In this document: positions 9,456 through 17,540 of the stretch, in pieces
How the letters are laid out: every line of letters begins with the position of its first letter
Numbering within the stretch: the stretch's first letter is position 1
Origin: Flavobacterium xanthum
GTDB lineage: Bacteria > Bacteroidota > Bacteroidia > Flavobacteriales > Flavobacteriaceae
Length of the DNA stretch: 64,000 nucleotides
Direction: 5' to 3'
Assembly (NCBI RefSeq): GCF_900142695.1
Contig: NZ_FRBU01000009.1
Coordinates: forward strand, 52,379-116,378
Position numbers and translations under genes: made by a program
The notes under the pieces: model-generated
Seen by the model: only the letters and a program-made list of their open reading frames with translations
Databases searched by the model: none
Told to the model about the DNA's origin: nothing

Positions 9456-9893
9456 ATGTCAAAAGTAGAAGATTTTTTAACCAAAGAAGATGAACAAGAA
9501 ATTGTTGAAGCTATTCGTATGGCTGAAAAGAACACTTCTGGCGAGATTAGAGTTCATATAGAGAAAACAACTTCCATGGATGCGTATGATCGCGCTTTGG
9601 AAGTTTTTCATGAATTGAAAATGGATGAAACCGAGTTGCAAAATGGTGTCTTGATTTACCTAGCAGTTGAAGATCATCATTTTGTAATTTGCGGAGATAA
9701 AGGAATTAATGATGTTGTACCAAATGATTTTTGGAATTGCACCCGAGATATTATGGTAGCGGAGTTCAAAAAAGGTGATTTCAAGCAAGGTCTTATTGAT
9801 GGAATTGCCAGAGCAGGGGAACAATTACAACACTATTTTCCTTGGCTAGAAGGCGACACAAACGAATTATCAAACGAAATATCTAAAGGATAA
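9456..9893 (+). CDS. TPM domain protein, soluble short form
   Basis: 145 aa. The body is a TPM (TLP18.3/Psb32/MOLO-1) domain: LTKEDEQEIVEAIRMAEKNTSGEIRVHIEK, then NGVLIYLAVEDHHFVICGDKGIND. It has no signal peptide or membrane span. Its stop overlaps the ATG of the next TPM gene by one base (TAATG), indicating coupled translation. Function unproven; TPM domains occur in photosystem repair and envelope proteins. Confidence 0.88.
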   Translation: MSKVEDFLTKEDEQEIVEAIRMAEKNTSGEIRVHIEKTTSMDAYDRALEVFHELKMDETELQNGVLIYLAVEDHHFVICGDKGINDVVPNDFWNCTRDIMVAEFKKGDFKQGLIDGIARAGEQLQHYFPWLEGDTNELSNEISKG

Positions 9894-10705
9894 TGCTATT
9901 ACAAAAAAAGAGTACTCTAATTGCACTAAAGCTTTTTGTCTGTTTATTATTCACACAAATTGGCTTTGCGCAATTTACCATTCCTGAAAAACCAACTCTT
10001 CAAACTTCAGTTTATGATTATGCGAATGTGCTCAGCGCAACAGAAAAAGCACAATTAGAAGAAAAACTGATTAAATATTCTGATTCTACCACAACTCAGA
10101 TTGTCGTCATTACGATTGAAAGCCTTCAAAACGAAGATGTCAGTCAACTGGCAACCAAATGGGGACAAACGTGGGGAATTGGCGGTACGGAGAAAGACGA
10201 TAATGGTGTTATTGTTTTATTGGCTAAAGCCGAAAAAAAAATAGCAATCAATCCCGGTTATGGATTAGAAGATCGACTAACTGCTGGAATAGGTGGAGAA
10301 ATAATTCGGAATATTATTATTCCTGAATTTAAAGCCGGAAGTTTTTACAACGGATTAGACAAAGGCACAGACGCACTTATTGATGTTTTCAAGGGAAAAT
10401 ACAAAGGAGAACGAGTTAAAAAAACCAAAGATACAGGATTCCCCATTTTACCCTTAATTGTTATTGTCATCATTATACTGGTACTTATTTCAAGAAACAA
10501 AGGCGGCGGCGGTAATTCTGGAAACAGAGGCGGTGGCATTGGACCTAGTTTATTGGATGTTATTATACTCAGCAGCCTTGGAAGAAACAGCGGTGGCGGT
10601 GGATTTGGTGGCGGTTCCTCTGGTGGTGGATTTGGTGGAGGCGGTTTCGGCGGTGGATTTGGTGGCGGAGGTTTCTCTGGTGGCGGATCTAGCGGAGGCT
10701 GGTAA
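9893..10705 (+). CDS. TPM domain protein with Gly-rich C-terminal tail (YgcG-like)
   Basis: 270 aa. Signal peptide (cleavage near GFAQ), a TPM domain (about 35-170; VYDYANVLSATEKAQLEEKL, NDNGVIVLLAKAEKKIAINPGYGLE), one transmembrane helix (about 183-200), then a very Gly/Ser-rich tail. This is the usual architecture of YgcG-type proteins. The low-complexity tail opens a long spurious ORF in another frame. Probably cotranslated with the short TPM gene and followed by a strong terminator. Confidence 0.92.
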   Translation: MLLQKKSTLIALKLFVCLLFTQIGFAQFTIPEKPTLQTSVYDYANVLSATEKAQLEEKLIKYSDSTTTQIVVITIESLQNEDVSQLATKWGQTWGIGGTEKDDNGVIVLLAKAEKKIAINPGYGLEDRLTAGIGGEIIRNIIIPEFKAGSFYNGLDKGTDALIDVFKGKYKGERVKKTKDTGFPILPLIVIVIIILVLISRNKGGGGNSGNRGGGIGPSLLDVIILSSLGRNSGGGGFGGGSSGGGFGGGGFGGGFGGGGFSGGGSSGGW

Positions 10706-10726
10706 CAATTTGATTTTAAAAATATT

Positions 10727-10757
10727 AATACCCTATCAAAACGATAGGGTATTTTTT
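10727..10757 (+). terminator. Rho-independent terminator after the TPM operon
   Basis: An 11-bp perfect stem, aataccctatc (10727-10737) and gatagggtatt (10743-10753), with a 5-nt loop, is followed by a T run. It lies 22 nt after the TPM stop codon. Confidence 0.9.
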
Positions 10758-10781
10758 TTATATTTGGTGAAAATTAAAAAA

Positions 10782-11525
10782 ATGAAGTTATATTATTTGC
10801 TCCCATTGATTCTTTTGACAAATGGAATAGCAATTGCTCAATCAGAGAAAAAGATAGATCATCAAAGCATTCTTTGGACGCGTTATTACAATCAATTATT
10901 GCTAAGCGAAAAATGGTCTTTGCATTCTGAATTTGACAACCGACTTTTTCTAAAACCAACACAAGAAAATTTATTTGTCATCCGAGTTCAAGGTCGCTAT
11001 AAAATCAATGCGCATTTAGAGACAGGCGCTGGCTTTGCCTACTTCTCAGTCGATACACAAATCCCTGAAATTAATCCTGATTACACTACACCGGAATATC
11101 GAGGACAACAGGATCTTACGTGGAAAGAAACTTTTGGGAAATTTGGGATTAACCAGCGTTTTCAGTTAGAGGAGCGATTCATTCACAAGGCAAACAAGGA
11201 AATGCTACTGCCAGGAACCCTATTTTCATGGCGCTTCAGGTACCGCTTTCAAACAGAATACACTTTTTGGAAAAAAGAAAAGCAGCTGTTAAAAGCTGTA
11301 CTATCCGATGAAATAATGTTCAATTTTGGAAAAAATATAATTAAAAATACATTTGATCAAAATAGAATTTATGCTGCCATACATTATGGACTCAATAGCA
11401 ATGTCGCATTTGAACTCGGCTACCTAAACAGTCTTCAACGACGAGCTAATGGAACCGATTATTTCAACAGAGATATTATCCGAATCAGTATTTTTCATAA
11501 AATTAAAAGCTCAAAAAAAGTATAA
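10782..11525 (+). CDS. DUF2490 family outer-membrane protein
   Basis: 247 aa from the ATG at 10782. The longer open frame upstream is only a shadow of the Gly-rich TPM tail, and the terminator at 10727-10757 separates the two. MKLYYLLPLILLTNGIAIAQS is a clear signal peptide. The rest has alternating aromatic strands (LWTRYYNQLLLSEKWSLHSEFDNRLF, FSWRFRYRFQTEYTFW) and ends in the beta-barrel-like RISIFHKIKSSKKV, as in DUF2490 proteins. Predicted beta-barrel; cargo unknown. Confidence 0.82.
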   Translation: MKLYYLLPLILLTNGIAIAQSEKKIDHQSILWTRYYNQLLLSEKWSLHSEFDNRLFLKPTQENLFVIRVQGRYKINAHLETGAGFAYFSVDTQIPEINPDYTTPEYRGQQDLTWKETFGKFGINQRFQLEERFIHKANKEMLLPGTLFSWRFRYRFQTEYTFWKKEKQLLKAVLSDEIMFNFGKNIIKNTFDQNRIYAAIHYGLNSNVAFELGYLNSLQRRANGTDYFNRDIIRISIFHKIKSSKKV

Positions 11526-11630
11526 AGAGCATTTGTAATTAGTAACTAATAAATATTTTAAACATTGATTACCAATACGTTAACTTAATATTTACAATTC
11601 ATGGTGTAACTTTAATAAAAAGATATAGCC

Positions 11631-11873
11631 ATGAAAAATTTTGCAATTAAACTCGTGTGGTTTACCACCATTTATGTTTTTGTATTTGCCGGTATGTGTC
11701 AAACTAACGTTGCTTTACCAGTAATAATGACCCTTTATTGCGTAGGTATACCGTTAATATTATTAATGGTTTATACCGTCCTTACTGATGATTATACAAC
11801 TACAAAAACTTTTAAAGATTGGTATGGAGATCATCCAATGGAGACTTTGGAAGAAGAAAAAGAAGAAAGCTAA
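11631..11873 (+). CDS. Small two-helix membrane protein, hypothetical
   Basis: 80 aa. Two hydrophobic helices (about 8-24 and 29-48) are followed by a short charged cytoplasmic tail ending EEEKEES. No known domain is recognised. It has a clean ATG and is directly followed by a terminator, so it is probably a real monocistronic gene. Confidence 0.65.
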   Translation: MKNFAIKLVWFTTIYVFVFAGMCQTNVALPVIMTLYCVGIPLILLMVYTVLTDDYTTTKTFKDWYGDHPMETLEEEKEES

Positions 11874-11897
11874 TCATTCGAATCCATTTTAACTCAA

Positions 11898-11921
11898 AAA
11901 ATCCCGAGCAATCGGGATTTT
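11898..11921. terminator. Terminator after the small membrane protein gene
   Basis: A 10-bp stem, aaaatcccga (11898-11907) and tcgggatttt (11912-11921), with a gcaa loop, lies between two convergent genes and could serve both. Confidence 0.85.
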
Positions 11922-11970
11922 CTATTCTTATGAATTTCTGATTTAAATTTTGATTAGTTACTACTGAAAT

Positions 11971-12762
11971 TTATCTTACTTTGCTTTTTAAAACAAAATG
12001 ATGCAGCCATTTTGGAAAAAATCGTTTCAAATAAACGCCCATAGTTTCTTTGCCACCAATGTAAACTTCAAAAGCATTCGATTCAACTGCTTTCACAAAT
12101 TTTTTGGCAAACATACTTGTTGGCATTCCATTTTGAGTAGCTTCATCATCTATATTTTGTTTCGATCCATCAGCAGTAAGTGCATTTTTGGCCACATCCG
12201 TTTGAATAAATCCCGGACAAATTAAGGTGACATTTATATTGTCCCGTTGATGTTCCATTCTCAAAACATCAAAAAAACCATGTAAAGCATGTTTTGCGCC
12301 ACAATAGCCAGAACGATATGGCGAACCAAATTTCCCCATCAAACTCGTTACAGTAACAAAATGTCCTTTCTTATTTTTGATAAAATGAGGCAACAAAGCT
12401 TTTGTTAGCGCAACCGTGCCAAGATAATCTACTTCAATGAGTTTTTTATCCACCTCAAAATCAGTTTCTACAATCAGTGAGCGTTGGCTTACTCCACCGT
12501 TATTCACTAGAATATCAATTTTTCCAAAGGCAGCAATAGCTTTTTCTGCATGATTTTTGGCGTTGTCAAAATCAACCAGATCAAAAGGCAAAATCATAAC
12601 TTCTGTGTTTGAACACTTCGATTTCACAGTTTCTAAAGCATCTCTATTTCGAGCCGAAAGAATTAGTTTGCAATTTTTAGTTGCTAATTCATAGGCAAGA
12701 GCCTCTCCTATTCCGCTTGAAGCGCCTGTAATCCAAACTATTTTGCCATTTATTGCATTCAT
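11971..12762 (-). CDS. Short-chain dehydrogenase/reductase (SDR)
   Basis: 263 aa. Classical SDR layout: WITGASSGIGEALAYEL (cofactor-binding TGxxxGxG), LVNNGGVSQRS (NNAG-like), a Ser in VTSLMG and the catalytic YCGAK (YxxxK). The C-terminal extension (GKETMGVYLKRFFPKWLHHFVL) resembles DHRS7-like members. It reduces or oxidises an alcohol/carbonyl with NAD(P)H; substrate unknown. Single gene, convergent with the small membrane protein. Confidence 0.93.
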   Translation of the reverse strand: MNAINGKIVWITGASSGIGEALAYELATKNCKLILSARNRDALETVKSKCSNTEVMILPFDLVDFDNAKNHAEKAIAAFGKIDILVNNGGVSQRSLIVETDFEVDKKLIEVDYLGTVALTKALLPHFIKNKKGHFVTVTSLMGKFGSPYRSGYCGAKHALHGFFDVLRMEHQRDNINVTLICPGFIQTDVAKNALTADGSKQNIDDEATQNGMPTSMFAKKFVKAVESNAFEVYIGGKETMGVYLKRFFPKWLHHFVLKSKVR

Positions 12763-12842
12763 ATTTTTTCCTAAAAATAAAAAAAGTTTACCGAGCTTTT
12801 ACAAACTCAATAAACTTTCTAGTATAATTATGGAAATAAAGA

Positions 12843-14153
12843 TTATTTCTCTCTAATATAAATATCGATTGGCACTCCTGAAAAGTCCCAGTTTTCTCTA
12901 ATTTTATTTTCCAGATAACGTTTGTACGGTTCTTTTACATATTGCGGCATATTGGCAAAAAACACAAATTGTGGTGTTGGTGTTGGCAACTGCATGCAAT
13001 ATTTAATTTTTACATATTTCCCTTTTGTTGCTGGTGGCGGATACGCTTCAATCACTTTCAACATAAACTCATTGAATTTTGAAGTCGCAATGCGTTGTTG
13101 CCTGTTTTCAAAAACTTTTACCGTTGCTTCTAATGCTTTCAACAAACGTTGTTTGGTTAAAGCAGAAACAAAAAGAATAGGCACATCCGTAAACGGCATT
13201 AATTCTTCTCTAATTTTTTCTTCATAATTGCGGGTTGACATCGTTTCTTTTTCGACTAAATCCCATTTGTTTACTAAGATTACAACTCCTTTACGGTTTT
13301 TCTCAGCCAACCAAAAAATACTTTGATCCTGGCCTTCAAATCCTCGTGTGGCATCAATAATCAAGATACAAATATCGGCATGTTCAATCGCACGCACGGA
13401 ACGCATTACTGAGTAAAATTCTAAATCTTCCTTCACTTTTGCTTTACGACGGATTCCCGCAGTGTCCACTAAGTTGAATTCGAAACCAAAACGGTCAAAT
13501 TTTGTATCAATTGAATCACGGGTTGTTCCCGCAATATCAGTAACAATGTAACGCTCTTTACCAATTAAAGCGTTGATAAAACTTGATTTTCCAGCATTAG
13601 GACGACCAACCACTGCAAAACGAGGCAATACCACTTCTTCTTGAGTTGGTTCTGGTTTTATAGGAAAAGCATCAATCAATGCATCCAATAAATCGCCTGT
13701 TCCACTTCCAGAAATACTGGCAAACGTGTAATATTCTCCTAAACCAAGGTTATAAAACTCAATTGCATCTTTCTCACGCATCGCATTATCCACCTTATTT
13801 ACAGCAAGTAAAACTGGTTTCGTCACTTTTCGCAACAATCTCGCAACGGCATCATCCATTGGAGTAATCCCCTCTTCTACATCAACTACAAAAATGATAA
13901 CGTCAGCTTCATCAATAGCCAATTCTACTTGTTTACGGATTTCTGCTTCAAAAACATCATCAGAACCACGTACGTATCCGCCGGTATCAATTACAGAAAA
14001 CTCTTTTCCGTTCCACTCGCTTTTACCATAGTTTCTATCACGGGTCACCCCCGATACTGAATCTACAATAGCTTCTCTTCTTTGTATCAGCCTATTAAAA
14101 AGGGTTGATTTCCCTACATTAGGTCTTCCTACTATCGCAACAATGTTATTCAT
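12843..14153 (-). CDS. der: Ribosome-assembly GTPase Der (EngA)
   Basis: 436 aa. Two GTPase domains in tandem, each with P-loop (GRPNVGKST near residue 8; GRPNAGKSS near residue 182), DTGG / DTAG and NKVD / NKWD motifs. A C-terminal KH-like domain (about 350-436) follows. It acts in 50S ribosome assembly. The era gene lies about 0.8 kb away on the same strand; a convergent membrane gene separates them. Length and motifs are complete. Confidence 0.98.
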   Translation of the reverse strand: MNNIVAIVGRPNVGKSTLFNRLIQRREAIVDSVSGVTRDRNYGKSEWNGKEFSVIDTGGYVRGSDDVFEAEIRKQVELAIDEADVIIFVVDVEEGITPMDDAVARLLRKVTKPVLLAVNKVDNAMREKDAIEFYNLGLGEYYTFASISGSGTGDLLDALIDAFPIKPEPTQEEVVLPRFAVVGRPNAGKSSFINALIGKERYIVTDIAGTTRDSIDTKFDRFGFEFNLVDTAGIRRKAKVKEDLEFYSVMRSVRAIEHADICILIIDATRGFEGQDQSIFWLAEKNRKGVVILVNKWDLVEKETMSTRNYEEKIREELMPFTDVPILFVSALTKQRLLKALEATVKVFENRQQRIATSKFNEFMLKVIEAYPPPATKGKYVKIKYCMQLPTPTPQFVFFANMPQYVKEPYKRYLENKIRENWDFSGVPIDIYIREK

Positions 14154-14174
14154 AATATAAATTCAAATATTTTG

Positions 14175-14205
14175 CAAAGGTAGTGTTTAAAACCATGAAT
14201 ATCAA
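14175..14205 (-). promoter_or_regulatory. Candidate promoter of der
   Basis: On the minus strand TTG (14203-14205), 20 nt, then TACCTTTG (14175-14182) matches the Bacteroidota consensus. It lies 21 nt upstream of the der ATG and overlaps the first possible starts of the divergent gene. Confidence 0.6.
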
Positions 14206-14260
14206 TATTTTTAATATATTAGCAAGACCTTATCCTTTTAACACTTACAAGTTTACTGCT

Positions 14261-14758
14261 ATGGACACTAATAATGAACTCAGACTTCGCTTACGATTTT
14301 ACAAAGATGTTCCGCAAAACATAGATGCTTTGCGCGTTAAATTTGCAAATTACACCCAAATCAAGTCCAAAGATTACTTCGTTAAAATTCGTGGTTATCA
14401 CATTTGGTTAAACATAAAAGGACCTAAAAAAGCGTATTGGTCGCCTCATTTACATATAGAAATGGAATCAAAAGACCAAAACGAAACGCATATCAGAGCA
14501 CTATTTGGACCTGACCCAACCTTATGGACACTTTTTATGTTCTTCCATTTTGTTATAGCGGGAATATTTTTGATTTTTTCGGGGATTGCTTATTCTGATT
14601 ATATCCTGAAAAATCCCGTAACATTCGATCTGATCGTTATGGGATTAATGGTTTTCGCCTGGTTTTTGCTCTATTTCGTAGCCAAACAAATCCGAAGTAA
14701 CGGTCACTACCAAATGAATGATTTGGAAAATTTATTTTTGGAGATTATAGCATCTTAG
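14261..14758 (+). CDS. Hypothetical two-helix membrane protein
   Basis: 165 aa from the ATG at 14261 (MDTNNELRLRLRFYKDV). In-frame starts at 14183 and 14195 would overlap the der promoter, so I prefer the later one, though they cannot be excluded. The first 80 residues are a soluble alpha/beta region. Two transmembrane helices follow (around residues 95-115 and 125-145 from this start). No recognised domain. It converges with era across a palindromic element. Confidence 0.65.
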   Translation: MDTNNELRLRLRFYKDVPQNIDALRVKFANYTQIKSKDYFVKIRGYHIWLNIKGPKKAYWSPHLHIEMESKDQNETHIRALFGPDPTLWTLFMFFHFVIAGIFLIFSGIAYSDYILKNPVTFDLIVMGLMVFAWFLLYFVAKQIRSNGHYQMNDLENLFLEIIAS

Positions 14759-14767
14759 TTTTTATTT

Positions 14768-14852
14768 GGAGCAATTCCAGCTCTCCGCTATATCTTTTAT
14801 GCAGTCCCGAAGTTTCGGGACTGCATAAAAGGATGCCGCTGCTATCTGGGCT
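14768..14852. repeat. Dispersed palindromic element, copy 1 (bidirectional terminator)
   Basis: The core has perfect 17-bp arms, ttttatgcagtcccgaa (14795-14811) and its complement (14814-14830). The flanks ggagcaattccagctctccg and ggatgccgctgctatctggg plus ct align with the flanks of the copy at 44109-44188 in opposite orientation. It lies between convergent genes, where it can act as a terminator both ways. Confidence 0.8.
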
Positions 14853-14916
14853 AAAAAAAAATCAATATCGAAAATTGAATTCCAATATTGATTTTAAAAA
14901 AAAGGACCAGAAAAAA

Positions 14917-15798
14917 TTACTGGTTATAACCAAAACGTTTCAACATATTAACGTTACTTCGCCAATTTTTATTTACTTTCACTACCAATTCGATATGAAT
15001 TTGTTTTCCAAAAAACTTCTCTAAATCGACACGGGCTTCCATTCCTACTTTTTTCAAAGCAGCACCTTTATGCCCTATTATAATTCCTTTTTGAGTTTCA
15101 CGTTCCACCATAATCAAAGAACGGATTCTAATGATATTTTCATCTTCAAAAAACTCTTCAGTAACAATTTCGACTGCGTATGGAATTTCTTTGCTGTAAT
15201 TCAACAATATTTTTTCACGAATCGTTTCATTCACAAAGAAACGTTCTGGTTTGTCCGTAAGCTGATCTTTTGGATAATACGCTGGAGATTCCGGTAACAA
15301 TTCAATGATTCGTCCAAATACTTCTGGCACATTAAAATTCTGCAAAGCTGATATTGGAAAAATTTCTGCATTGGGAACTTTCGCAGTCCAGAAAGCCACT
15401 TGCTCTTCGAGTTGTTCTTGGTTAGAATTATCTATTTTATTCAATAAAAGAAGAACTGGAATTGTAGCATAAATGATTTTGTTAAAAAACGCTTCGTCTT
15501 TCAAATCTTGTTCACCAATTTCTACCATATAAATTAAGATGTCAGCATCTTCAAAAGCCGACTTTACAAAATTCATCATCGATGCCTGCATTTCGTAGGC
15601 TGGTTTGATAATTCCCGGTGTATCAGATAAGATCAATTGAAAATCTTCCCCATTTACAATTCCTAGAATTCTATGACGTGTTGTTTGTGCTTTTGATGTG
15701 ATTATGGATAATCTTTCTCCAACAAAGGCATTCATTAGTGTTGATTTCCCAACATTTGGATTCCCGATGATGTTTACAAAACCTGCTTTATGTGACAT
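14917..15798 (-). CDS. era: GTPase Era
   Basis: 293 aa. N-terminal Ras-like G domain with GNPNVGKST (about 12-20), DTPG and LLNKID, then a C-terminal KH domain with GIIIGHKGAALKKVG. It binds 16S rRNA 3' end and aids 30S maturation. Length is normal. A TACCTTTG box lies on the minus strand at 15819-15826, just upstream of the ATG. Confidence 0.98.
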   Translation of the reverse strand: MSHKAGFVNIIGNPNVGKSTLMNAFVGERLSIITSKAQTTRHRILGIVNGEDFQLILSDTPGIIKPAYEMQASMMNFVKSAFEDADILIYMVEIGEQDLKDEAFFNKIIYATIPVLLLLNKIDNSNQEQLEEQVAFWTAKVPNAEIFPISALQNFNVPEVFGRIIELLPESPAYYPKDQLTDKPERFFVNETIREKILLNYSKEIPYAVEIVTEEFFEDENIIRIRSLIMVERETQKGIIIGHKGAALKKVGMEARVDLEKFFGKQIHIELVVKVNKNWRSNVNMLKRFGYNQ

Positions 15799-15818
15799 TT
15801 CTATTATAATTTATTTTG

Positions 15819-15826
15819 CAAAGGTA
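15819..15826 (-). promoter_or_regulatory. Candidate -7 box of era
   Basis: TACCTTTG on the minus strand, 21 nt upstream of the era ATG and identical to the -7 box of der. No well-spaced TTG was found upstream. Confidence 0.45.
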
Positions 15827-15873
15827 GACATATCAAGTCAATAGATGAAATAAAACATTTTTAAAAATTTTTA

Positions 15874-15903
15874 TTGGAAATACGGAAATTCGTTGTACAT
15901 TTG
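15874..15903 (+). promoter_or_regulatory. Promoter of the initiator tRNA genes
   Basis: TTG (15874-15876), 19 nt, TACATTTG (15896-15903): an ideal match to the Bacteroidota housekeeping promoter, ending 12 nt before the first tRNA. Confidence 0.8.
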
Positions 15904-15915
15904 CACCCGAAACAA

Positions 15916-15988
15916 CGCGGGATAGAGCAGTAGGCAGCTCGTCGGGCTCATAACCCGAAGGTCACAGGTTCGAGTCCTGTTCCCGCTA
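15916..15988 (+). tRNA. Initiator tRNA-Met (CAT), copy 1
   Basis: 73 nt through the discriminator base; CCA is not encoded. Initiator features are visible: an unpaired C1-U72 at the acceptor end and three consecutive G-C pairs (ggg/ccc) at the base of the anticodon stem. Anticodon CAT is at 15949-15951. The T arm acagg-ttcgagt-cctgt is intact. It is followed after 35 nt by an identical copy. Confidence 0.97.
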
Positions 15989-16023
15989 CTAGAGTAGCCT
16001 TATTGAGATTACAAAACGCACAT

Positions 16024-16096
16024 CGCGGGATAGAGCAGTAGGCAGCTCGTCGGGCTCATAACCCGAAGGTCACAGGTTCGAGTCCTGTTCCCGCTA
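16024..16096 (+). tRNA. Initiator tRNA-Met (CAT), copy 2
   Basis: 73 of 73 bases identical to copy 1, with the same initiator hallmarks. No promoter lies in the 35-nt spacer, so both are probably transcribed together and end at the hairpin at 16101-16130. Confidence 0.97.
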
Positions 16097-16130
16097 CTAG
16101 AAAGCTTCAGAGAAATCTGGAGCTTTTTTT
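16094..16130 (+). terminator. tRNA operon terminator; first copy of a flanking direct repeat
   Basis: The stem aagcttcaga / tctggagctt with a GAAA tetraloop is followed by seven T. The stretch ctactagaaagcttcagaga plus aatctgga (from 16094) recurs at 16469, so the tRNA 3' end and terminator are duplicated around the GIY-YIG gene. Confidence 0.88.
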
Positions 16131-16154
16131 ATTTACATTTATCAAAAATAACTG

Positions 16155-16409
16155 ATGGATGAATTTGTAGTTTACATTCTATATTCCTCTAAGTATAAGC
16201 AAAACTATACCGGATATACTTCCAACTTAATTGAGCGATTCAAATCCCATAACTTTCTAGGGACAAAAGGGCATACATTAAAATATAGACCTTGGATTGT
16301 CATTCATGTTGAATTTTATCATTCTAAATCACATGCTATGCAAAGAGAAAAACAGCTTAAAACTGGAGTTGGAAGAGCGTTTATTTATAAAATAATCGCT
16401 GACATATAG
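16155..16409 (+). CDS. GIY-YIG nuclease, small single-domain
   Basis: 84 aa, the size of stand-alone GIY-YIG (UPF0213/YhbQ-like) proteins. The GIY part is VVYILYSS and the YIG part reads NYTGYT (Thr in place of Ile). LIERFKSHN supplies the conserved Arg and His, and AMQREKQLK the metal-binding Glu. The domain cleaves DNA with one metal ion. It lies between two copies of the tRNA terminator and is followed by a GC-rich palindrome, suggesting insertion as a unit. Biological role unknown; homing-type mobility is inference. Confidence 0.85.
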   Translation: MDEFVVYILYSSKYKQNYTGYTSNLIERFKSHNFLGTKGHTLKYRPWIVIHVEFYHSKSHAMQREKQLKTGVGRAFIYKIIADI

Positions 16410-16427
16410 CTTTAAGATAGCGCATAT

Positions 16428-16468
16428 CCGCCGCGGCGGACACTGATACGACTCTCCGATGTGGCGGA
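16428..16468. repeat. GC-rich palindromic segment beside the GIY-YIG cassette
   Basis: It starts with the perfect palindrome tccgccgcggcgga, and tccgccgc can also pair with gtggcgga 26 nt later, giving an acceptor-stem-like structure right before the second terminator copy. GC content is far above the surroundings. It may be a mobility end or a tRNA relic. Confidence 0.6.
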
Positions 16469-16508
16469 CTACTAGAAAGCTTCAGAGAAATCTGGAACTT
16501 TTTTTTGT
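16469..16508 (+). terminator. Second copy of the tRNA terminator (direct repeat)
   Basis: It repeats 16094-16130 with one change in the stem (ctggaactt for ctggagctt), followed by a longer T run. No tRNA precedes it; the GIY-YIG gene does. It now terminates that gene. Confidence 0.8.
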
Positions 16509-16775
16509 TAAAGAACAATCACAATACATGGTATAAAATTAACTAAAAGATTATTAATTCTTTTAACGACTACAATCAAAATAAATAATGGGTCTACTAA
16601 TCCACTTATTTTAAATCAGCTTCCTTGTTAAAACATCCTCTGTTGATGTAATTATATAATACTCCTTTTACCAGAGTGATTCAAATTAATAAACGTATTA
16701 GGTACTGAACAGTTACAATTAGTTCAATTATTTTTCTAATTTAGCTTTTTACAGCAACCGATCATTTTTTATTTA

Positions 16776-17378
16776 ATGAAAGAAATAAATCATAATGAAT
16801 TAAACTACTTCAAAGCATTTAAGGAAGGGGACAATGACGCTTTCAACTTTTATTTCAACAAGTACTATAATCGTGTTTTAGGTTTTAGTATTCAATTTTT
16901 ATACGATAAGGACGAAGCTAAAAATGTAACCCAAGAAGCTTTTTTGAAATTATGGATCAACAAGGACAAAATTGAAACTGCAAATGGGATTCTACCCTTT
17001 CTCTACACGTATGCCAAATCGATTTGCTTAAATCTTTTAAGGCATAATGAAGTAAAAAATAAATTTAAAAATGAGTTACTGAATCAAAAAGAGAAAGAAT
17101 TAGATACTCAAATTTTGAATTCGATGCATTTTGATTCCTTAGAATTAACAGAATTAGAAGTTTTAATAAATAAAGTAATTGCTGAACTTCCTGAAAAAAC
17201 AAAACAAGTTTACCTAAAAAAACGTTTTGAGAATAAAAAAAACGAAGAAATTGCTACTGAAATGGGAGTAAGCCAAAAAGCGGTTGAAGCCCATATGACA
17301 AAAGCTTTAAAAATTTTGAAAGAGCAATTATCAGACTATTTGCCTTCCTTTATTATTATCACTTTATTAAATAGTTAA
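16776..17378 (+). CDS. ECF sigma factor, Bacteroidetes FecI-like family
   Basis: 200 aa. Region 2 is at about 10-75 (FNFYFNKYYNRVLGFSIQFLYDKDEAKNVTQEAFLKLW) and region 4 at about 130-185 (LPEKTKQVYLKKRFENKKNEEIATEMGVSQKAVEAHMTKALKILKE, read in pieces). The family directs RNA polymerase to an outer-membrane transporter locus when the anti-sigma partner signals. A FecR gene and a SusC with an STN domain follow on the same strand, so this is a complete cell-surface signalling set. Confidence 0.94.
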   Translation: MKEINHNELNYFKAFKEGDNDAFNFYFNKYYNRVLGFSIQFLYDKDEAKNVTQEAFLKLWINKDKIETANGILPFLYTYAKSICLNLLRHNEVKNKFKNELLNQKEKELDTQILNSMHFDSLELTELEVLINKVIAELPEKTKQVYLKKRFENKKNEEIATEMGVSQKAVEAHMTKALKILKEQLSDYLPSFIIITLLNS

Positions 17379-17540
17379 AAAATAATTAAATTTTAACATA
17401 GGGTATTTCAATTGTTAAGTGTACTTACTTAAACGATTGGAGTACGACTTGCGCTATTTTTTAATTTTTTTATAAATAATAATGATTGTCGCACTTTCTA
17501 AAAGGTACTTACAAGAGTATTTGATTAAATAAAAAACAAT

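Larger units (their letters stand above)
16410..16775. other. Intergenic region after the GIY-YIG gene
   Basis: 366 bp. It holds a GC-rich palindromic segment (16429-16470), the second copy of the tRNA terminator (16469-16508), then about 265 bp of AT-rich sequence before the sigma factor gene. No convincing ORF. The stretch TAATTTAG at 16737-16744 is one base off a -7 box. Confidence 0.6.

Noticed and set aside
10458..10781. Long open frame leading into the DUF2490 gene
   Set aside because: It is a shadow of the Gly-rich tail of the TPM gene, and a strong terminator lies between; the signal peptide starts at 10782.
15916..16096. CRISPR-like direct repeats
   Set aside because: The repeat units are two complete initiator tRNA genes; only one spacer and no cas genes.
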